Of a stretch of DNA of 64,000 bases, positions 26,840-35,544 are shown piece by piece. Under the pieces are notes generated by a model, which saw nothing but the letters and a program-made list of their open reading frames with translations, was not told the origin of the DNA and did not search any database. The position numbers were made by a program, and so were the translations under genes. Position 1 is the first letter of the stretch. Each line of letters begins with the position of its first letter. This DNA comes from Gudongella sp049310905 (GTDB lineage: Bacteria; Bacillota; Clostridia; Tissierellales; Tissierellaceae), in the NCBI RefSeq assembly GCF_049310905.1, contig NZ_JBMEMN010000004.1, positions 1 to 64,000 on the forward strand, given 5' to 3'.

Positions 26840-27736
26840 ATGAATATAAAACAAATTGAGACATTCACAACTGTAGCAAATCATCTCTCCTTTACAAAGG
26901 CTTCTGAAGAGATGTTTATTACCCAGTCATCTGTCAGTAAGATGGTCAAGGCTCTTGAAGATGAGCTATCTGTGCAGCTTTTCTACAGGGCTCCCCAGAT
27001 TCAACTTACTGATGCTGGCAAGGAGCTATACAAGTACTCAGTGGATATTCTCTCCATGCTCAATAGCATCCCTGTAGAAATCGGTAATCTTTCAGAGCTA
27101 AAGAAGGGTAAGATAAAAATCGGAATTCCACCCATAATCGGGTCTTCTTTTTTCCCAGCTGTAATAGGCAAATTCAAATCGGAATATCCTGAGATTGAAA
27201 TCAAGTTAACAGAAGTGGGATCAAAGGTAATACTGGATGAACTGGATAATGGAAATCTGGATGTTGGTATTGTCTGTTCCTATCCTGCTGAAAAGGATGA
27301 CTATCACATATATCCTCTTGTGAGGAGTCCACTTATGATAGGTGTTCACATTGACAATCCACTGGCTTCACAAAATAGCCTTTCATTTGCGGATCTTAAG
27401 GATGAGAGTTTTGTTCTGTTTAAAGAGGATTTTTCATTATATGATGCTATAATCGAAGGGTGCAAGCAAAATGACTTCACACCAAATGTAATCTGCAACA
27501 GTTCACAAAAGGACTTCATTCTGGAGATGGTCGCTTCAAAGATGGGTATTACCTGTCTCCCTCATATTACCTGTTCTCATGTGATGGACCAAAAACTAAA
27601 GTTCATACCACTTGTGGATCCAAAGATATTTCTTAATCTATTGATCATATGGAAAAAGAGCAGGTATATGAGCTATGCCAGCAAGGAGTGGATTCGCTTT
27701 ACATCAGATGCTCTGGATATACGACTTGAAATATAG
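26840..27736 (+). CDS. LysR-family transcriptional regulator (298 aa)
   Basis: The N-terminal winged helix-turn-helix (TTVANHLSFTKASEEMFITQ) and the substrate-binding domain (KKGKIKIGIPPIIGSSFFPAV) are complete. It is divergent from the reductase-aminotransferase pair across 124 bases, the normal setting for a LysR activator of that pair. The last 9 codons are repeated as a relic at 28353-28379, evidence of a local duplication. Confidence 0.92.
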   Translation: MNIKQIETFTTVANHLSFTKASEEMFITQSSVSKMVKALEDELSVQLFYRAPQIQLTDAGKELYKYSVDILSMLNSIPVEIGNLSELKKGKIKIGIPPIIGSSFFPAVIGKFKSEYPEIEIKLTEVGSKVILDELDNGNLDVGIVCSYPAEKDDYHIYPLVRSPLMIGVHIDNPLASQNSLSFADLKDESFVLFKEDFSLYDAIIEGCKQNDFTPNVICNSSQKDFILEMVASKMGITCLPHITCSHVMDQKLKFIPLVDPKIFLNLLIIWKKSRYMSYASKEWIRFTSDALDIRLEI

Positions 27737-27748
27737 ACAAGCAATAAA

Positions 27749-27781
27749 AAGCCCAGCCTCTCTATAAATGAGGTCGGGCTT
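27749..27781. terminator. Bidirectional terminator between LysR and usp genes
   Basis: AAGCCCAGCCTC pairs with GAGGTCGGGCTT around an 8-9 base loop. The same hairpin recurs at 28394-28422. Confidence 0.8.
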
Positions 27782-27793
27782 GTGAGTATGCAA

Positions 27794-28243
27794 TTATTCT
27801 TTTTTCTCTGGGATTATCAATACTGGGCAATGCGCACCCGAAAGCACCCTTTGTGATACTGATCCAAGGAAGAATCTTGTGATCTTGGAAAATCCTCGGC
27901 GACCCATTACTATAAGGTCATAATTCTCTTTTTCAGACATCTCAATAATCTCTTCGTAGGGTTCACCAACCAGTACCCTAATGTCATACTCCAATCCTTC
28001 AAGGTTCATCTCCTCAAGGAAATCTTTCATCGTTTCTTCTTGCTCTTCCTTCAACTCATTGCTGTATTCCTCTGATCCGAAAACTGTGCCTGCGCTACTA
28101 TTACCCCTACCGAAAACATCTGGCTTCTTAGTTACAATAAGAAATGTAAGTTTGCTATTGTACTTTTTGGCAACTTCAATTGCCTTCTCAGCTGCATGTT
28201 CAGATGTAGGCGAACCATCAACCGGAACTAAAATCTTATCCAT
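27794..28243 (-). CDS. Universal stress protein, UspA family, copy A (149 aa)
   Basis: This is an ATP-binding-class UspA protein: MDKILVPVDGSP at the start and GRRG(x9)GS near residue 115. It is about three-quarters identical to the next gene (28441-28890), the second product of a tandem duplication. The central loop (residues 45-65) differs most, as if one copy had been freed to diverge. The promoter contains GGGTATATA at 28287-28295 on the minus strand. Confidence 0.93.
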   Translation of the reverse strand: MDKILVPVDGSPTSEHAAEKAIEVAKKYNSKLTFLIVTKKPDVFGRGNSSAGTVFGSEEYSNELKEEQEETMKDFLEEMNLEGLEYDIRVLVGEPYEEIIEMSEKENYDLIVMGRRGFSKITRFFLGSVSQRVLSGAHCPVLIIPEKKE

Positions 28244-28286
28244 GAATTAACCTCCAATCCATATTACCATTTAATCACTTATTATT

Positions 28287-28295
28287 TATATACCC
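28287..28295 (-). promoter_or_regulatory. GGGTATATA promoter-like element upstream of usp copy A
   Basis: It is followed in transcription direction by an AATAATAAG tract, as in copy B. ACTTTTA lies about 14-20 bases upstream in both copies, a possible -35 region. Confidence 0.45.
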
Positions 28296-28352
28296 TTCGT
28301 TATCTCTGCTAAAAGTATTAACCGGATTTAGTGAACAGGAGGAGCACTATAT

Positions 28353-28379
28353 TCTCTGGATATAAGATTTGAAACATAG
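28353..28379 (+). pseudogene. LysR 3'-end relic
   Basis: Nine codons read SLDIRFET-stop and match the LysR gene's own last codons ALDIRLEI-stop. No upstream LysR sequence accompanies it. It marks the left edge of the second duplication copy. Confidence 0.75.
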
Positions 28380-28393
28380 ACAATCAATAAAAT

Positions 28394-28422
28394 GCCCAGC
28401 CTCTCTATAAATGAGGTCGGGC
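28394..28422. terminator. Duplicated terminator hairpin
   Basis: GCCCAGCCTC pairs with GAGGTCGGGC; nearly identical to the hairpin at 27749-27781. It ends the second usp gene on the minus strand. Confidence 0.75.
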
Positions 28423-28440
28423 TTGTGATTATGCAAATGA

Positions 28441-28890
28441 TTATGCTTTTTTCTCCGGAATTACGAGCACCGGACAATGTGCACCGGAAAGTACCCTTTG
28501 AGACACTGATCCAAGGAAGAATCTTGTAATCTTGGAAAATCCTCTTCGACCAATCACAATAAGGTCGAATTTTTCTTTTTCTGACATCTCAATAATCTCT
28601 TCGTAGGGCTCTCCAAGAAGAATCTTCGTGCCATACTCTATTCCTTCCAGGTTCAACTTTCCAATAAAGTTATCCATAGTCTTTTCCTGTTCTTCCTTCA
28701 ACTCGTTGATATATTCCTTGGAGCCGAAGATTGTACCCGTGCCTCCGCTACCTGTACCGATTACTTCAGGCTTCTTTGCTACCAACAGAAATGTGATTCT
28801 GCTGTTGTACTTCTTGGCAACATCAATTGCCTTCTCAGCTGCATGCTCAGATGTAGGTGAGCCATCAACTGGAACTAAAATCTTATCCAT
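28441..28890 (-). CDS. Universal stress protein, UspA family, copy B (149 aa)
   Basis: This is the paralogue of copy A with intact nucleotide motif GRRG(x9)GS. The central loop is glycine rich (VIGTGSGGTGTIFG). Both copies keep separate promoters and terminators, so both should be expressed. The role is presumed to be stress tolerance; the specific trigger is unknown. Confidence 0.93.
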   Translation of the reverse strand: MDKILVPVDGSPTSEHAAEKAIDVAKKYNSRITFLLVAKKPEVIGTGSGGTGTIFGSKEYINELKEEQEKTMDNFIGKLNLEGIEYGTKILLGEPYEEIIEMSEKEKFDLIVIGRRGFSKITRFFLGSVSQRVLSGAHCPVLVIPEKKA

Positions 28891-28933
28891 AACGCTACCT
28901 CCAATCCAAATTACCCTCTTTCTTCTTATTAGT

Positions 28934-28942
28934 TATATACCC
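28934..28942 (-). promoter_or_regulatory. GGGTATATA promoter-like element upstream of usp copy B
   Basis: TTTTAA lies 13 bases upstream of GGGTAT, close to the sigma-B-type pattern GTTTAA-N13-15-GGGTAT known in Bacilli. Whether this organism has such a sigma factor is not visible. Confidence 0.45.
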
Positions 28943-28989
28943 TTTGCAATATTTGTTAAAAGTATGGCAGGATATTTTTGCGAAAAAAC

Positions 28990-29011
28990 AGCCTGTGCAA
29001 ATACACAGGCT
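28990..29011 (-). terminator. Rho-independent terminator after the amidase gene
   Basis: AGCCTGTG pairs with CACAGGCT, followed on the minus strand by T6. Confidence 0.8.
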
Positions 29012-29016
29012 TTAGA

Positions 29017-29922
29017 TTATAGTTTTTCCAATAGTTTTTCAGTTGCTATTATTGAGTGTGGTATTTCTGACCTTATGGTTTTTCTTGGGTCAACCACCTG
29101 GGAAATCTTCATATGGACTGCAATGCTTGCCAGTAGATATGCTTCTTCAAATTCCATATCCAAGACCTTTGATAGAATCTTAACGGCTTCATCAGTTGCA
29201 TTGTAGATCGCATTGTCAACATCATAACCTGATGCAACCACCATCGTCGAATCTTCTGTTTGGATCAATGGCCAAGTCACATTCTTGTCCTTTATAACAC
29301 TAACCCTAAGTTTTACACTTGCCGGTACCTCAAGTCCAGTAAAGCATATTTCCCCATCTCCCATAATTGCATGGCAATCTCCAAGTGCAAGCAGCGCTCC
29401 TTTTTGTCTGACCGGAAAGTATACTGTGTTCCCCTGGGCAATATCTGTTGTATCCATATTTCCACCATGTTTCCAAGGAGTTTCCGTTGGACATTCTCCG
29501 TCTTCATCCCCTGGAGCTACACCAATTACACCAATCATCGGTTTGATGGGAATCTTTAGTCCCTTGTAATGTGCGTATCCATCTTTAATCGGAATTATCC
29601 TGATTATGGGTTTCTTGGCCTTATCTCCAAGGATTCCTTCTCCTGGTACAACTCCTGCCACTCCCTTGTCTGCAACATTTATTTCCAGAATCTCCACCTT
29701 CAAAAGATCACCTGGTGCTGCTTCTTCAACATAGATTGGTCCTGTAGCTGGATTGATGTGGTCAAAATCAATCTCCATCAACACCTGTTCTTCATTCTCA
29801 ATCTGTTGGTAAAAGCAGTCATTGGTTTCAACCAAGACCTCTTCTCCCGACTTCATTGTAAGTACAGACTTCATCTCCGTCTCAAAGGTATAGATAACCT
29901 TGTCTCCCTCTAGTTTGTGCAT
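29017..29922 (-). CDS. Acetamidase/formamidase family protein (301 aa)
   Basis: It belongs to the FmdA/AmdA amidase family, which hydrolyses short-chain amides to ammonia and a carboxylate. Conserved stretches are FDHINPATGPIYVE near residue 75, PWKHGGNMDTTDI, and DCHAIMGDGEICFTGLE with likely metal-binding residues. The start at 29922 (MHKLEGDKV) is preferred because AAGGAGGGG lies 6-9 bases upstream; 15 further upstream codons stay open without a site. It stands alone, with a GGGTAT element just upstream. Substrate unproven. Confidence 0.88.
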   Translation of the reverse strand: MHKLEGDKVIYTFETEMKSVLTMKSGEEVLVETNDCFYQQIENEEQVLMEIDFDHINPATGPIYVEEAAPGDLLKVEILEINVADKGVAGVVPGEGILGDKAKKPIIRIIPIKDGYAHYKGLKIPIKPMIGVIGVAPGDEDGECPTETPWKHGGNMDTTDIAQGNTVYFPVRQKGALLALGDCHAIMGDGEICFTGLEVPASVKLRVSVIKDKNVTWPLIQTEDSTMVVASGYDVDNAIYNATDEAVKILSKVLDMEFEEAYLLASIAVHMKISQVVDPRKTIRSEIPHSIIATEKLLEKL

Positions 29923-29959
29923 TTTACCCCTCCTTAGGATTATAGCCTTTTCAAATTGT

Positions 29960-29965
29960 ATACCC
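29960..29965 (-). promoter_or_regulatory. GGGTAT element upstream of the amidase gene
   Basis: It is 38 bases before the preferred start codon and in gene orientation. No clear -35 box was found. Confidence 0.35.
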
Positions 29966-29995
29966 AAACAATTATAGACTCACCACTTCATGTTT

Positions 29996-31771
29996 CTATA
30001 AATCGGTATCATAATTTGCCTTACCACTTCTTTTCACCTCATACAAGGATTTGTCGGCTTTAGCCATCAATTCTATGACCTCTTCTCCATCCTTGGGATA
30101 GAATGAAACCCCTATGCTACTTCTTATATAAATGGTCTTGCTTCTTTCGCCTAAATCATCATCTAATCTATATTTTCCAGTGATCTTATTGAAAATTCTA
30201 TCCATCGATTTTAGAGCATCCTTAGGTTCCCTAATGTCATGAAGATAGATCAGAAATTCATCTCCCCCGGTCCTAATAATCAAATCCTTTTCTCTAAGCT
30301 CTTTTTTTATTCTTGATGCGATGTATTTAAGAACCTTGTCACCGGCTCTGTGCCCATGCTCATCATTGATTTCCTTAAAGTCATCCACATCCAGCACTGC
30401 CAGACAGCTGCTAAGCTTATTGTCCCTGGCATCTTCCAGTCGGTCAGATAGTATTGTATCAATAGCACGTCGGTTGTATGCTTTTGTCAATGGGTCTCGT
30501 TCAACCTTATCTTTTAATTCTTCTTCTACTTCTTTCCTTTCTGTAATATCATCTACAATGATATTGGCGCCGATTACCCTTCCATTTTCTTTGTTTGGGG
30601 TTAAATAAACTTTGACCCAGATATGTCTTCCCCAAGTGCTTTCATACGACATTTCAAAAATAATCTCTCTGTCATTATCAATGCACTCCTTAAGCTTTTC
30701 AGAGAAACCGCTTTTAATGAGTTTGGGGAATTCCAGAAGATTAATCTTTGCTGTCTTTTCATATGATGGTGAATCAATAATTTCTAGAAGCCTCTTGTTG
30801 GCGTATGTTATTTCTCCATTTGTGTTAGATGAGACAAATCCAACCGGAGCATATTCGGCAAGTGAGTAAAACCTTTTTTGACTTTCCTTTAAGGATTGTA
30901 AAATCCTTGTTTTTTCTATAAATAATCCCAGTTGTGACAGGTATAGCTTTAATAGACCCTGATTCTCCAATCTTTCATCCTTTGTGAATAGAAGAGTAAA
31001 ATCACCAAGTACCTTTCCATCTTTCTCGATTTTTGCCACTACAACCTCTCCCAGTTGAAATGCTGTTATAAGTTGTTTCACAACTTCCTTTGAAATAGTA
31101 CGACCTGTCAATTTATCCAAGGACTCAAAATGTGTTATTGCCCGACCTGCTGTTAATGCTTCTCTTGCAGGATCATAGGCCCATTTTCTTCCAACTATCT
31201 TTTGATTCATAAGTCTGAGTCCATTTTCAATCACTTTTGACTCTGCAAATACAGATACTGTAGTAAAATTCTTGCCATCATCATCGAATAGATTGAAAGC
31301 CGAAACTTCAGCTCCTGTAATTTCATGGGCTAGCTGGACGATTTTTTTGTAGTCCACGTCCTCACCCATGTTTTCCGAAAAGTATTTTGCTATTTCCTGT
31401 ATTTTTTTTTCAAATGTCTTGTCTGTAAAAAGAGTTATAAAGCAATTTTCTTCTGAATAGTATGCTTTTATTTTAAAGTGTTTATTATACTCTTTTGAAT
31501 AATCTTCAAACTCAATCATTTTCTTATCAATAATTACCTTCTCGTATATATCCACCCAAGCTCTTGCGTATTCTTCGTTTAATGCAATATCCCTGACAAA
31601 CCGTTTATTGATTATATTTTCCTTCTTCAGACCGGTCTCCTTTTCAAAGGATTTGTTTACATCAAGAAAAATATAGTCAATCATTTTATTGTTATCATCA
31701 AAAACTGCTTTGTGATATGCAAATGCACAATCACTATTCTCTATGGCTTCAATATAGATGTTTTTATTCAT
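29996..31771 (-). CDS. PAS-sensor diguanylate cyclase (591 aa)
   Basis: A cytoplasmic protein with an N-terminal PAS domain (1-120), a GAF-like middle (about 130-290), a second PAS (about 295-420, RFYSLAEYAPVGFVSSNTNGEITYANKRLLEI) and a C-terminal GGDEF domain (425-590) with intact RTGGDEF. It should make cyclic di-GMP in response to a cytoplasmic signal. There are no transmembrane segments. A c-di-GMP riboswitch at 55.2 kb gives one plausible target in this window. Confidence 0.9.
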   Translation of the reverse strand: MNKNIYIEAIENSDCAFAYHKAVFDDNNKMIDYIFLDVNKSFEKETGLKKENIINKRFVRDIALNEEYARAWVDIYEKVIIDKKMIEFEDYSKEYNKHFKIKAYYSEENCFITLFTDKTFEKKIQEIAKYFSENMGEDVDYKKIVQLAHEITGAEVSAFNLFDDDGKNFTTVSVFAESKVIENGLRLMNQKIVGRKWAYDPAREALTAGRAITHFESLDKLTGRTISKEVVKQLITAFQLGEVVVAKIEKDGKVLGDFTLLFTKDERLENQGLLKLYLSQLGLFIEKTRILQSLKESQKRFYSLAEYAPVGFVSSNTNGEITYANKRLLEIIDSPSYEKTAKINLLEFPKLIKSGFSEKLKECIDNDREIIFEMSYESTWGRHIWVKVYLTPNKENGRVIGANIIVDDITERKEVEEELKDKVERDPLTKAYNRRAIDTILSDRLEDARDNKLSSCLAVLDVDDFKEINDEHGHRAGDKVLKYIASRIKKELREKDLIIRTGGDEFLIYLHDIREPKDALKSMDRIFNKITGKYRLDDDLGERSKTIYIRSSIGVSFYPKDGEEVIELMAKADKSLYEVKRSGKANYDTDL

Positions 31772-31842
31772 GTCTCAAGTCCTTTCAAAATCTATTGGTA
31801 TTGATGTATATAAGAGATTTCGCTCCACTATTGGTTTTTACC

Positions 31843-32685
31843 CTAAAAAATATTATCCCAAAATCCTCTTCTGTTCATTCTAGCTTTCTCCTGTGCTTCC
31901 ATAAGGATATCCTCATACATCACATTTGGTGGATAGGTTGAAACAGCTGCCATTCCTTCTTCAAGTAGCATCCTGTTAAATAGTTTGCCTTCAAACCACA
32001 CGTAAGCAAGAAGCCTTCCATATTGATCTCTCTCCTGAATATCAAGCTGGATTCCTACGTACGCTCCATCCAATAATTTTCTGGTAAAGCCAGCTGCTAC
32101 TTCCCCACTTTCAGTATTTCTTTCTTGATCAGGGTGTACACTTTCTGGAGTATCTATCCCTATTAGCCTTACGGTTTCCTCGTCTCCTTTATAATGGACT
32201 ACTATTGTATCCCCGTCAACCACCTTTTTGACCTTATACTCTCCATGATAATTTATTCTATCAGAATCTATATGGACAATCTGATTATCTCCATCCCAGC
32301 TTACCTGGGCATCCAGACTCTCTGCAATAAATCTTATGGGCATGTAGCTTTTATTTTCAATTATTCTGGGCGCCACCTCCATAATATGGTTCTGCCCATT
32401 TACGACGGCTGTAGGATTATCTATCGTTAGTTTAATAATACATTCAGGAAACTCACAAGTAATGCTTCTTGTTTCAGAATCCCAAGAAATAACTGCACCA
32501 AGGGTTGTCAGGACTCGTCTTACTGGCACTAGGGTCCTTCCATCCTCTATTACCGGCTTATGGTCCAATGACAGATGATGTCCGTTGACATACAGCTTTA
32601 TCCCTTCCTCTGTATAGGAAGGAATTCCAGGTATCATATATGAAAGTAATATTCCAAGAATTATTATAAGTATAATTTTTTTCAT
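31843..32685 (-). CDS. Secreted thermonuclease (SNase) with copper-amine-oxidase-N-like repeats (280 aa)
   Basis: Residues 1-22 are a signal peptide. Residues 30-145 hold a copper amine oxidase N1-like module of two halves (VNGHHLSLDHKPVIEDGRTLVPVR; NKSYMPIRFIAESLDAQVSWDG), common in surface proteins of anaerobic Firmicutes. Residues 150-280 are a thermonuclease domain with the catalytic pattern RLIGIDTPE and ERDQYGRLLAYVW. It probably degrades extracellular DNA/RNA in a calcium-dependent way while staying with the cell surface. A T8 terminator of the neighbouring gene lies just upstream. Confidence 0.9.
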   Translation of the reverse strand: MKKIILIIILGILLSYMIPGIPSYTEEGIKLYVNGHHLSLDHKPVIEDGRTLVPVRRVLTTLGAVISWDSETRSITCEFPECIIKLTIDNPTAVVNGQNHIMEVAPRIIENKSYMPIRFIAESLDAQVSWDGDNQIVHIDSDRINYHGEYKVKKVVDGDTIVVHYKGDEETVRLIGIDTPESVHPDQERNTESGEVAAGFTRKLLDGAYVGIQLDIQERDQYGRLLAYVWFEGKLFNRMLLEEGMAAVSTYPPNVMYEDILMEAQEKARMNRRGFWDNIF

Positions 32686-32724
32686 GTGTCGCCCTCCACA
32701 TTGATTATACTAGAAAAAAAGGCA

Positions 32725-32752
32725 TAAAAAAAGGGAGGATTTCTCCCCCTTA
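32725..32752 (-). terminator. Rho-independent terminator after the PepSY-repeat gene
   Basis: On the minus strand GGGGGAG pairs with CTCCC, followed by a long T run. Confidence 0.75.
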
Positions 32753-32762
32753 AGAACTACTC

Positions 32763-34382
32763 TTAATCGTCATCTCTTTCATCATCATCGTCATCATCGT
32801 CGTCTTCATCTTCGTCGTCATCATCTTCATCATCGTCGTCTTCATCTTCGTCGTCATCATCTTCATCATCATCGTAATCTTCATACTCTACTTCAAAGTC
32901 GATAATATATCCTGTGTATGCATCGATCTCGATTTCATATTCTTTTCCATCGTATTTGATTTCGATTTCAAATTCGTAATCGTCTGATTCAAACTCTGTA
33001 ATGATTCCGCCACCAACTCTTTCAAGGGCTATTGCTTTAGCCTCTTCTATTGATATCCTGTTTGCTGGCTCTTTCGATTCTTCTTTGTAATCATCATAAT
33101 AGTCATCATCATCGACTTCAAGCTTTATAATATCACCAGACATTGCATTGATTTCCATTTCATACTCTTTTCCATCATATCTGATTTCAATCTCATACTT
33201 GTGGTCGTCTATCTCTAATTCTGTTATTGTTCCGCCGCCAACTTCTTCAAGTGCTATTTCTCTAGCCTCTTCTATAGATATCCAATTAGCTGACTCATTT
33301 GGTTCATCCTTGTATTCATCGTCATAATAGTCATCGTCATAATAGTCATCGTCATCTTCGACTTCAAACTTCATAATTTCACCACTTATTGCATGGATTT
33401 CTAGCTCATATTCTTTTCCATCGTACTTTATTTTCACTTCATACTCATCATCGTCTGATTCAAATTCCATGATGGATCCGCCGCCAACTCTAGTAAGAGC
33501 TATTTCCTTCGCCCTATCCATTGATATCAAATCAGCCGGCTCATTTGATTCATCCTTGTAGTCATCGTCATAATAGTTATCGTCATCATCATCTTCGACT
33601 TCGAATTTCATAATTTTACCAGTTATTGCATGGATTTCCAACTCATACTCTTTTCCATCATATTTGATTTTTACTTCGTACTTATTATCATCCAGCTCAA
33701 TCTTTACAATTTCGCCGTCGGCTCTATCAAGTGCAATTTTTTCTGCTTCTTCACTTGAAATCATAACTCTGCCTTCGGTTGTAACTTCAGTTTTTCCCGA
33801 AGCAACTCTGAATAGACTCTCTATTGGAATATTATGGTCCTTGCTGTAATGAATAAGTTCTCTAACTGTCATCTCACCGATTTCATCTGCAGTAAGGTCG
33901 TCATCTATTTCATTGAGTCTGTGAGCTGCAAGTGCAACTCCAGTAAGTTTTTCTGCTTTTTCACTCTTTGAAATCGCCTGATTCAATACGGTTGCTTCAA
34001 TTTTCTTGTTTTCAAGCATTGCTGCAATTGCAGAGTTAACTCTTTCAACAAGCTTACTGTCCATTGAATCGTCATCAACAGTAATCATGACAAAATTATC
34101 TTCTCCACCTTTTATGTGTCCGGTAAGAATCATAAGATCCACCAGGTCATTAACAGTTCTTTCAAGATTCTTATCCTTTGGATCAAAGTCTTTTAAAAGT
34201 TCTTCTGCGTCATCATTGAGTGGGTTGATTTCAACCACTCTGTCCAGTCTGTTTGTTACAATCTCGATACTTGGATTTACATCCATTGTAAGTGAATTTG
34301 ATGGTTGAACTGCTACAAATCCCACCATTACTATTGCCAGTATAAAAATTGGAAGTGCGTAATAAATCTTTTTAAGTTTCAT
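32763..34382 (-). CDS. RsgI-like membrane protein with four PepSY repeats and an acidic tail (539 aa)
   Basis: A single N-terminal transmembrane segment (residues 6-25) is followed by an RsgI-type extracytoplasmic middle domain (MDVNPSIEIVTNRLDRVVEI, about 30-195). Then come four PepSY units (208-263, 287-342, 368-423, 443-498) joined by Asp/Tyr-rich linkers, each with the pattern YDGKEYE(L/I)EI and a following TGK/SGE turn. A tail of about 40 residues is almost all Asp and Glu. Unlike RsgI it has only 5 residues before the membrane, so it has no cytoplasmic sigma-binding domain. It lies 83 bases after the ECF anti-sigma gene. It may be a sensor accessory or cation-binding envelope protein. 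Function unknown. Confidence 0.75.
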   Translation of the reverse strand: MKLKKIYYALPIFILAIVMVGFVAVQPSNSLTMDVNPSIEIVTNRLDRVVEINPLNDDAEELLKDFDPKDKNLERTVNDLVDLMILTGHIKGGEDNFVMITVDDDSMDSKLVERVNSAIAAMLENKKIEATVLNQAISKSEKAEKLTGVALAAHRLNEIDDDLTADEIGEMTVRELIHYSKDHNIPIESLFRVASGKTEVTTEGRVMISSEEAEKIALDRADGEIVKIELDDNKYEVKIKYDGKEYELEIHAITGKIMKFEVEDDDDDNYYDDDYKDESNEPADLISMDRAKEIALTRVGGGSIMEFESDDDEYEVKIKYDGKEYELEIHAISGEIMKFEVEDDDDYYDDDYYDDEYKDEPNESANWISIEEAREIALEEVGGGTITELEIDDHKYEIEIRYDGKEYEMEINAMSGDIIKLEVDDDDYYDDYKEESKEPANRISIEEAKAIALERVGGGIITEFESDDYEFEIEIKYDGKEYEIEIDAYTGYIIDFEVEYEDYDDDEDDDDEDEDDDDEDDDDEDEDDDDDDDDERDDD

Positions 34383-34464
34383 TTCTAGTTCCTCCTTTTT
34401 CTTTCTATACTTGGTTAACTCTTAAGGTCTTAATTTTATTGCACAATTTTTCAATTTTTATTAT

Positions 34465-35544
34465 TTATTCGTCATCATCATCGTCTTCATCATCATCATC
34501 TTCGTCGTCTTCATCATCATCGTCTTCATCATCGTCGTCATCATAGTCATCGTCATCGTCATCATCATCATCGTCGTCATCATCGTCATCATCTTCATCG
34601 TCATGATCGTCATCGTCATGATCGTCATCGTCGTCGTCATCGTCATCATCATCATCATCGTCGTCATCATCATCGTCGTCGTCATCATCGTCGTCGTCAT
34701 CATCATCACCATCGTCATCGTCGTCATCATCATCCAATGATTGTTCAGGTCGCGACGGTTCTTCTTGTGGCGTCTGTATTCTTTCAAAATCAGTAGAATC
34801 AATTATCTTATCCAAATCCAAGTTCATACCCTGGCTTAATCTTACAAGCTCTTCTATGCTTAAGTCCACCAGGTCCTCGATTTGAAATTCAGGGTTAAGG
34901 ATAATAAGATTCCTAATAAATGTCATCTTGCTTGTAGATATGTTAAACTCATTTGCGTAGTTCTCAATTGTTGAAGTATTATCCAGCTTCTGTGAAAGAA
35001 CTATCGGTTGAAGCTCCCTTTGCTGAAGGTATTCATGGATTCTTTTATCCAGATCTAACTTCTGCCTTTCAGCCTTGTCCTGATCATTATTGTAGACCGA
35101 GAGTAGCAGGAATTCATGGTCCTTATCAAGGTACCTTTCATTCATCATTCTATCAAGTATCTCATCTGTTAACTGGTATATTGTCATCCCCTTGTAATCA
35201 AGATTTTCTGCTAGTCTTTTTCCATCCTCGTTTTCAGCAATTATATCTATTACCTTGTCCTGTCTGTTTGTAACAAATTGAATGCTAGGGTTTACATCAA
35301 TGTAAATTCGACTATCTGGCATCCTTGTCTGGTATTGCCAGCCAAAGAATACAAGCAGGAATGCTGCTACAACGGAAGCGTAGGGCAGGAACCTTTTAAC
35401 AAGATGCACCCCGGAATCCTGCTTTGTTATTTCATCATGTCTTAGCATCTTTGTTCTAGGTTCTTCCTTTATTCTGTCCAGTATATCTATTGGCGCCTGA
35501 TCTGCTGATCTTTTCAGACTATCCAGTATTTGATTATCTTTCAT
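34465..35544 (-). CDS. ECF-linked RsgI-like anti-sigma factor with an 89-residue poly-Asp tail (359 aa)
   Basis: The cytoplasmic part (1-52) is short, one transmembrane helix spans 53-70, and the RsgI-type middle domain (IYIDVNPSIQFVTNRQDKVIDI) occupies about 80-250. The last 89 residues (271-359) are nearly all aspartate, with a few Glu, His, Tyr and Gly. The gene overlaps the ECF sigma gene by 4 bases, the classic layout of a sigma with its membrane anti-sigma factor. The middle domain resembles SigI regulators, but the N-terminal part does not. The tail would be extracytoplasmic and might bind calcium or other cations. The underlying GAY-codon tract is a repeat-length hotspot. Confidence 0.75.
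   Translation of the reverse strand: MKDNQILDSLKRSADQAPIDILDRIKEEPRTKMLRHDEITKQDSGVHLVKRFLPYASVVAAFLLVFFGWQYQTRMPDSRIYIDVNPSIQFVTNRQDKVIDIIAENEDGKRLAENLDYKGMTIYQLTDEILDRMMNERYLDKDHEFLLLSVYNNDQDKAERQKLDLDKRIHEYLQQRELQPIVLSQKLDNTSTIENYANEFNISTSKMTFIRNLIILNPEFQIEDLVDLSIEELVRLSQGMNLDLDKIIDSTDFERIQTPQEEPSRPEQSLDDDDDDDDGDDDDDDDDDDDDDDDDDDDDDDDDDDDDDHDDDDHDDEDDDDDDDDDDDDDDDDYDDDDDEDDDDEDDEDDDDEDDDDDE
34468..34734 (-). repeat. GAY microsatellite-like tract encoding poly-aspartate
   Basis: About 267 bases of almost uninterrupted GAT/GAC (GAA) codons, seen as ATC/GTC on the plus strand. In-frame expansion or contraction by slippage would change tail length without frameshift. Confidence 0.85.

Larger units (their letters stand above)
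27710..28345. repeat. Tandem duplication, copy 1
   Basis: This unit carries the 3' end of the LysR gene, the terminator, a stress-protein gene and its promoter. A second diverged copy follows about 645 bases on (28353-28988). Confidence 0.8.
28353..28988. repeat. Tandem duplication, copy 2
   Basis: It contains the LysR tail relic, the copied terminator, the second stress-protein gene and its promoter, with point changes and a few small indels against copy 1. Confidence 0.8.

Noticed and set aside
28353..28379. Real short gene
   Set aside because: Nine codons without a start; it is a copied LysR end.
34468..34734. Possible CRISPR-like array
   Set aside because: The repeat is a simple three-base codon tract with no spacers.
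34461..34802. Met/Thr-rich open frame on the minus strand
   Set aside because: It is the shifted frame of the poly-Asp GAY tract (ATG from GAT-GAC), not a gene.
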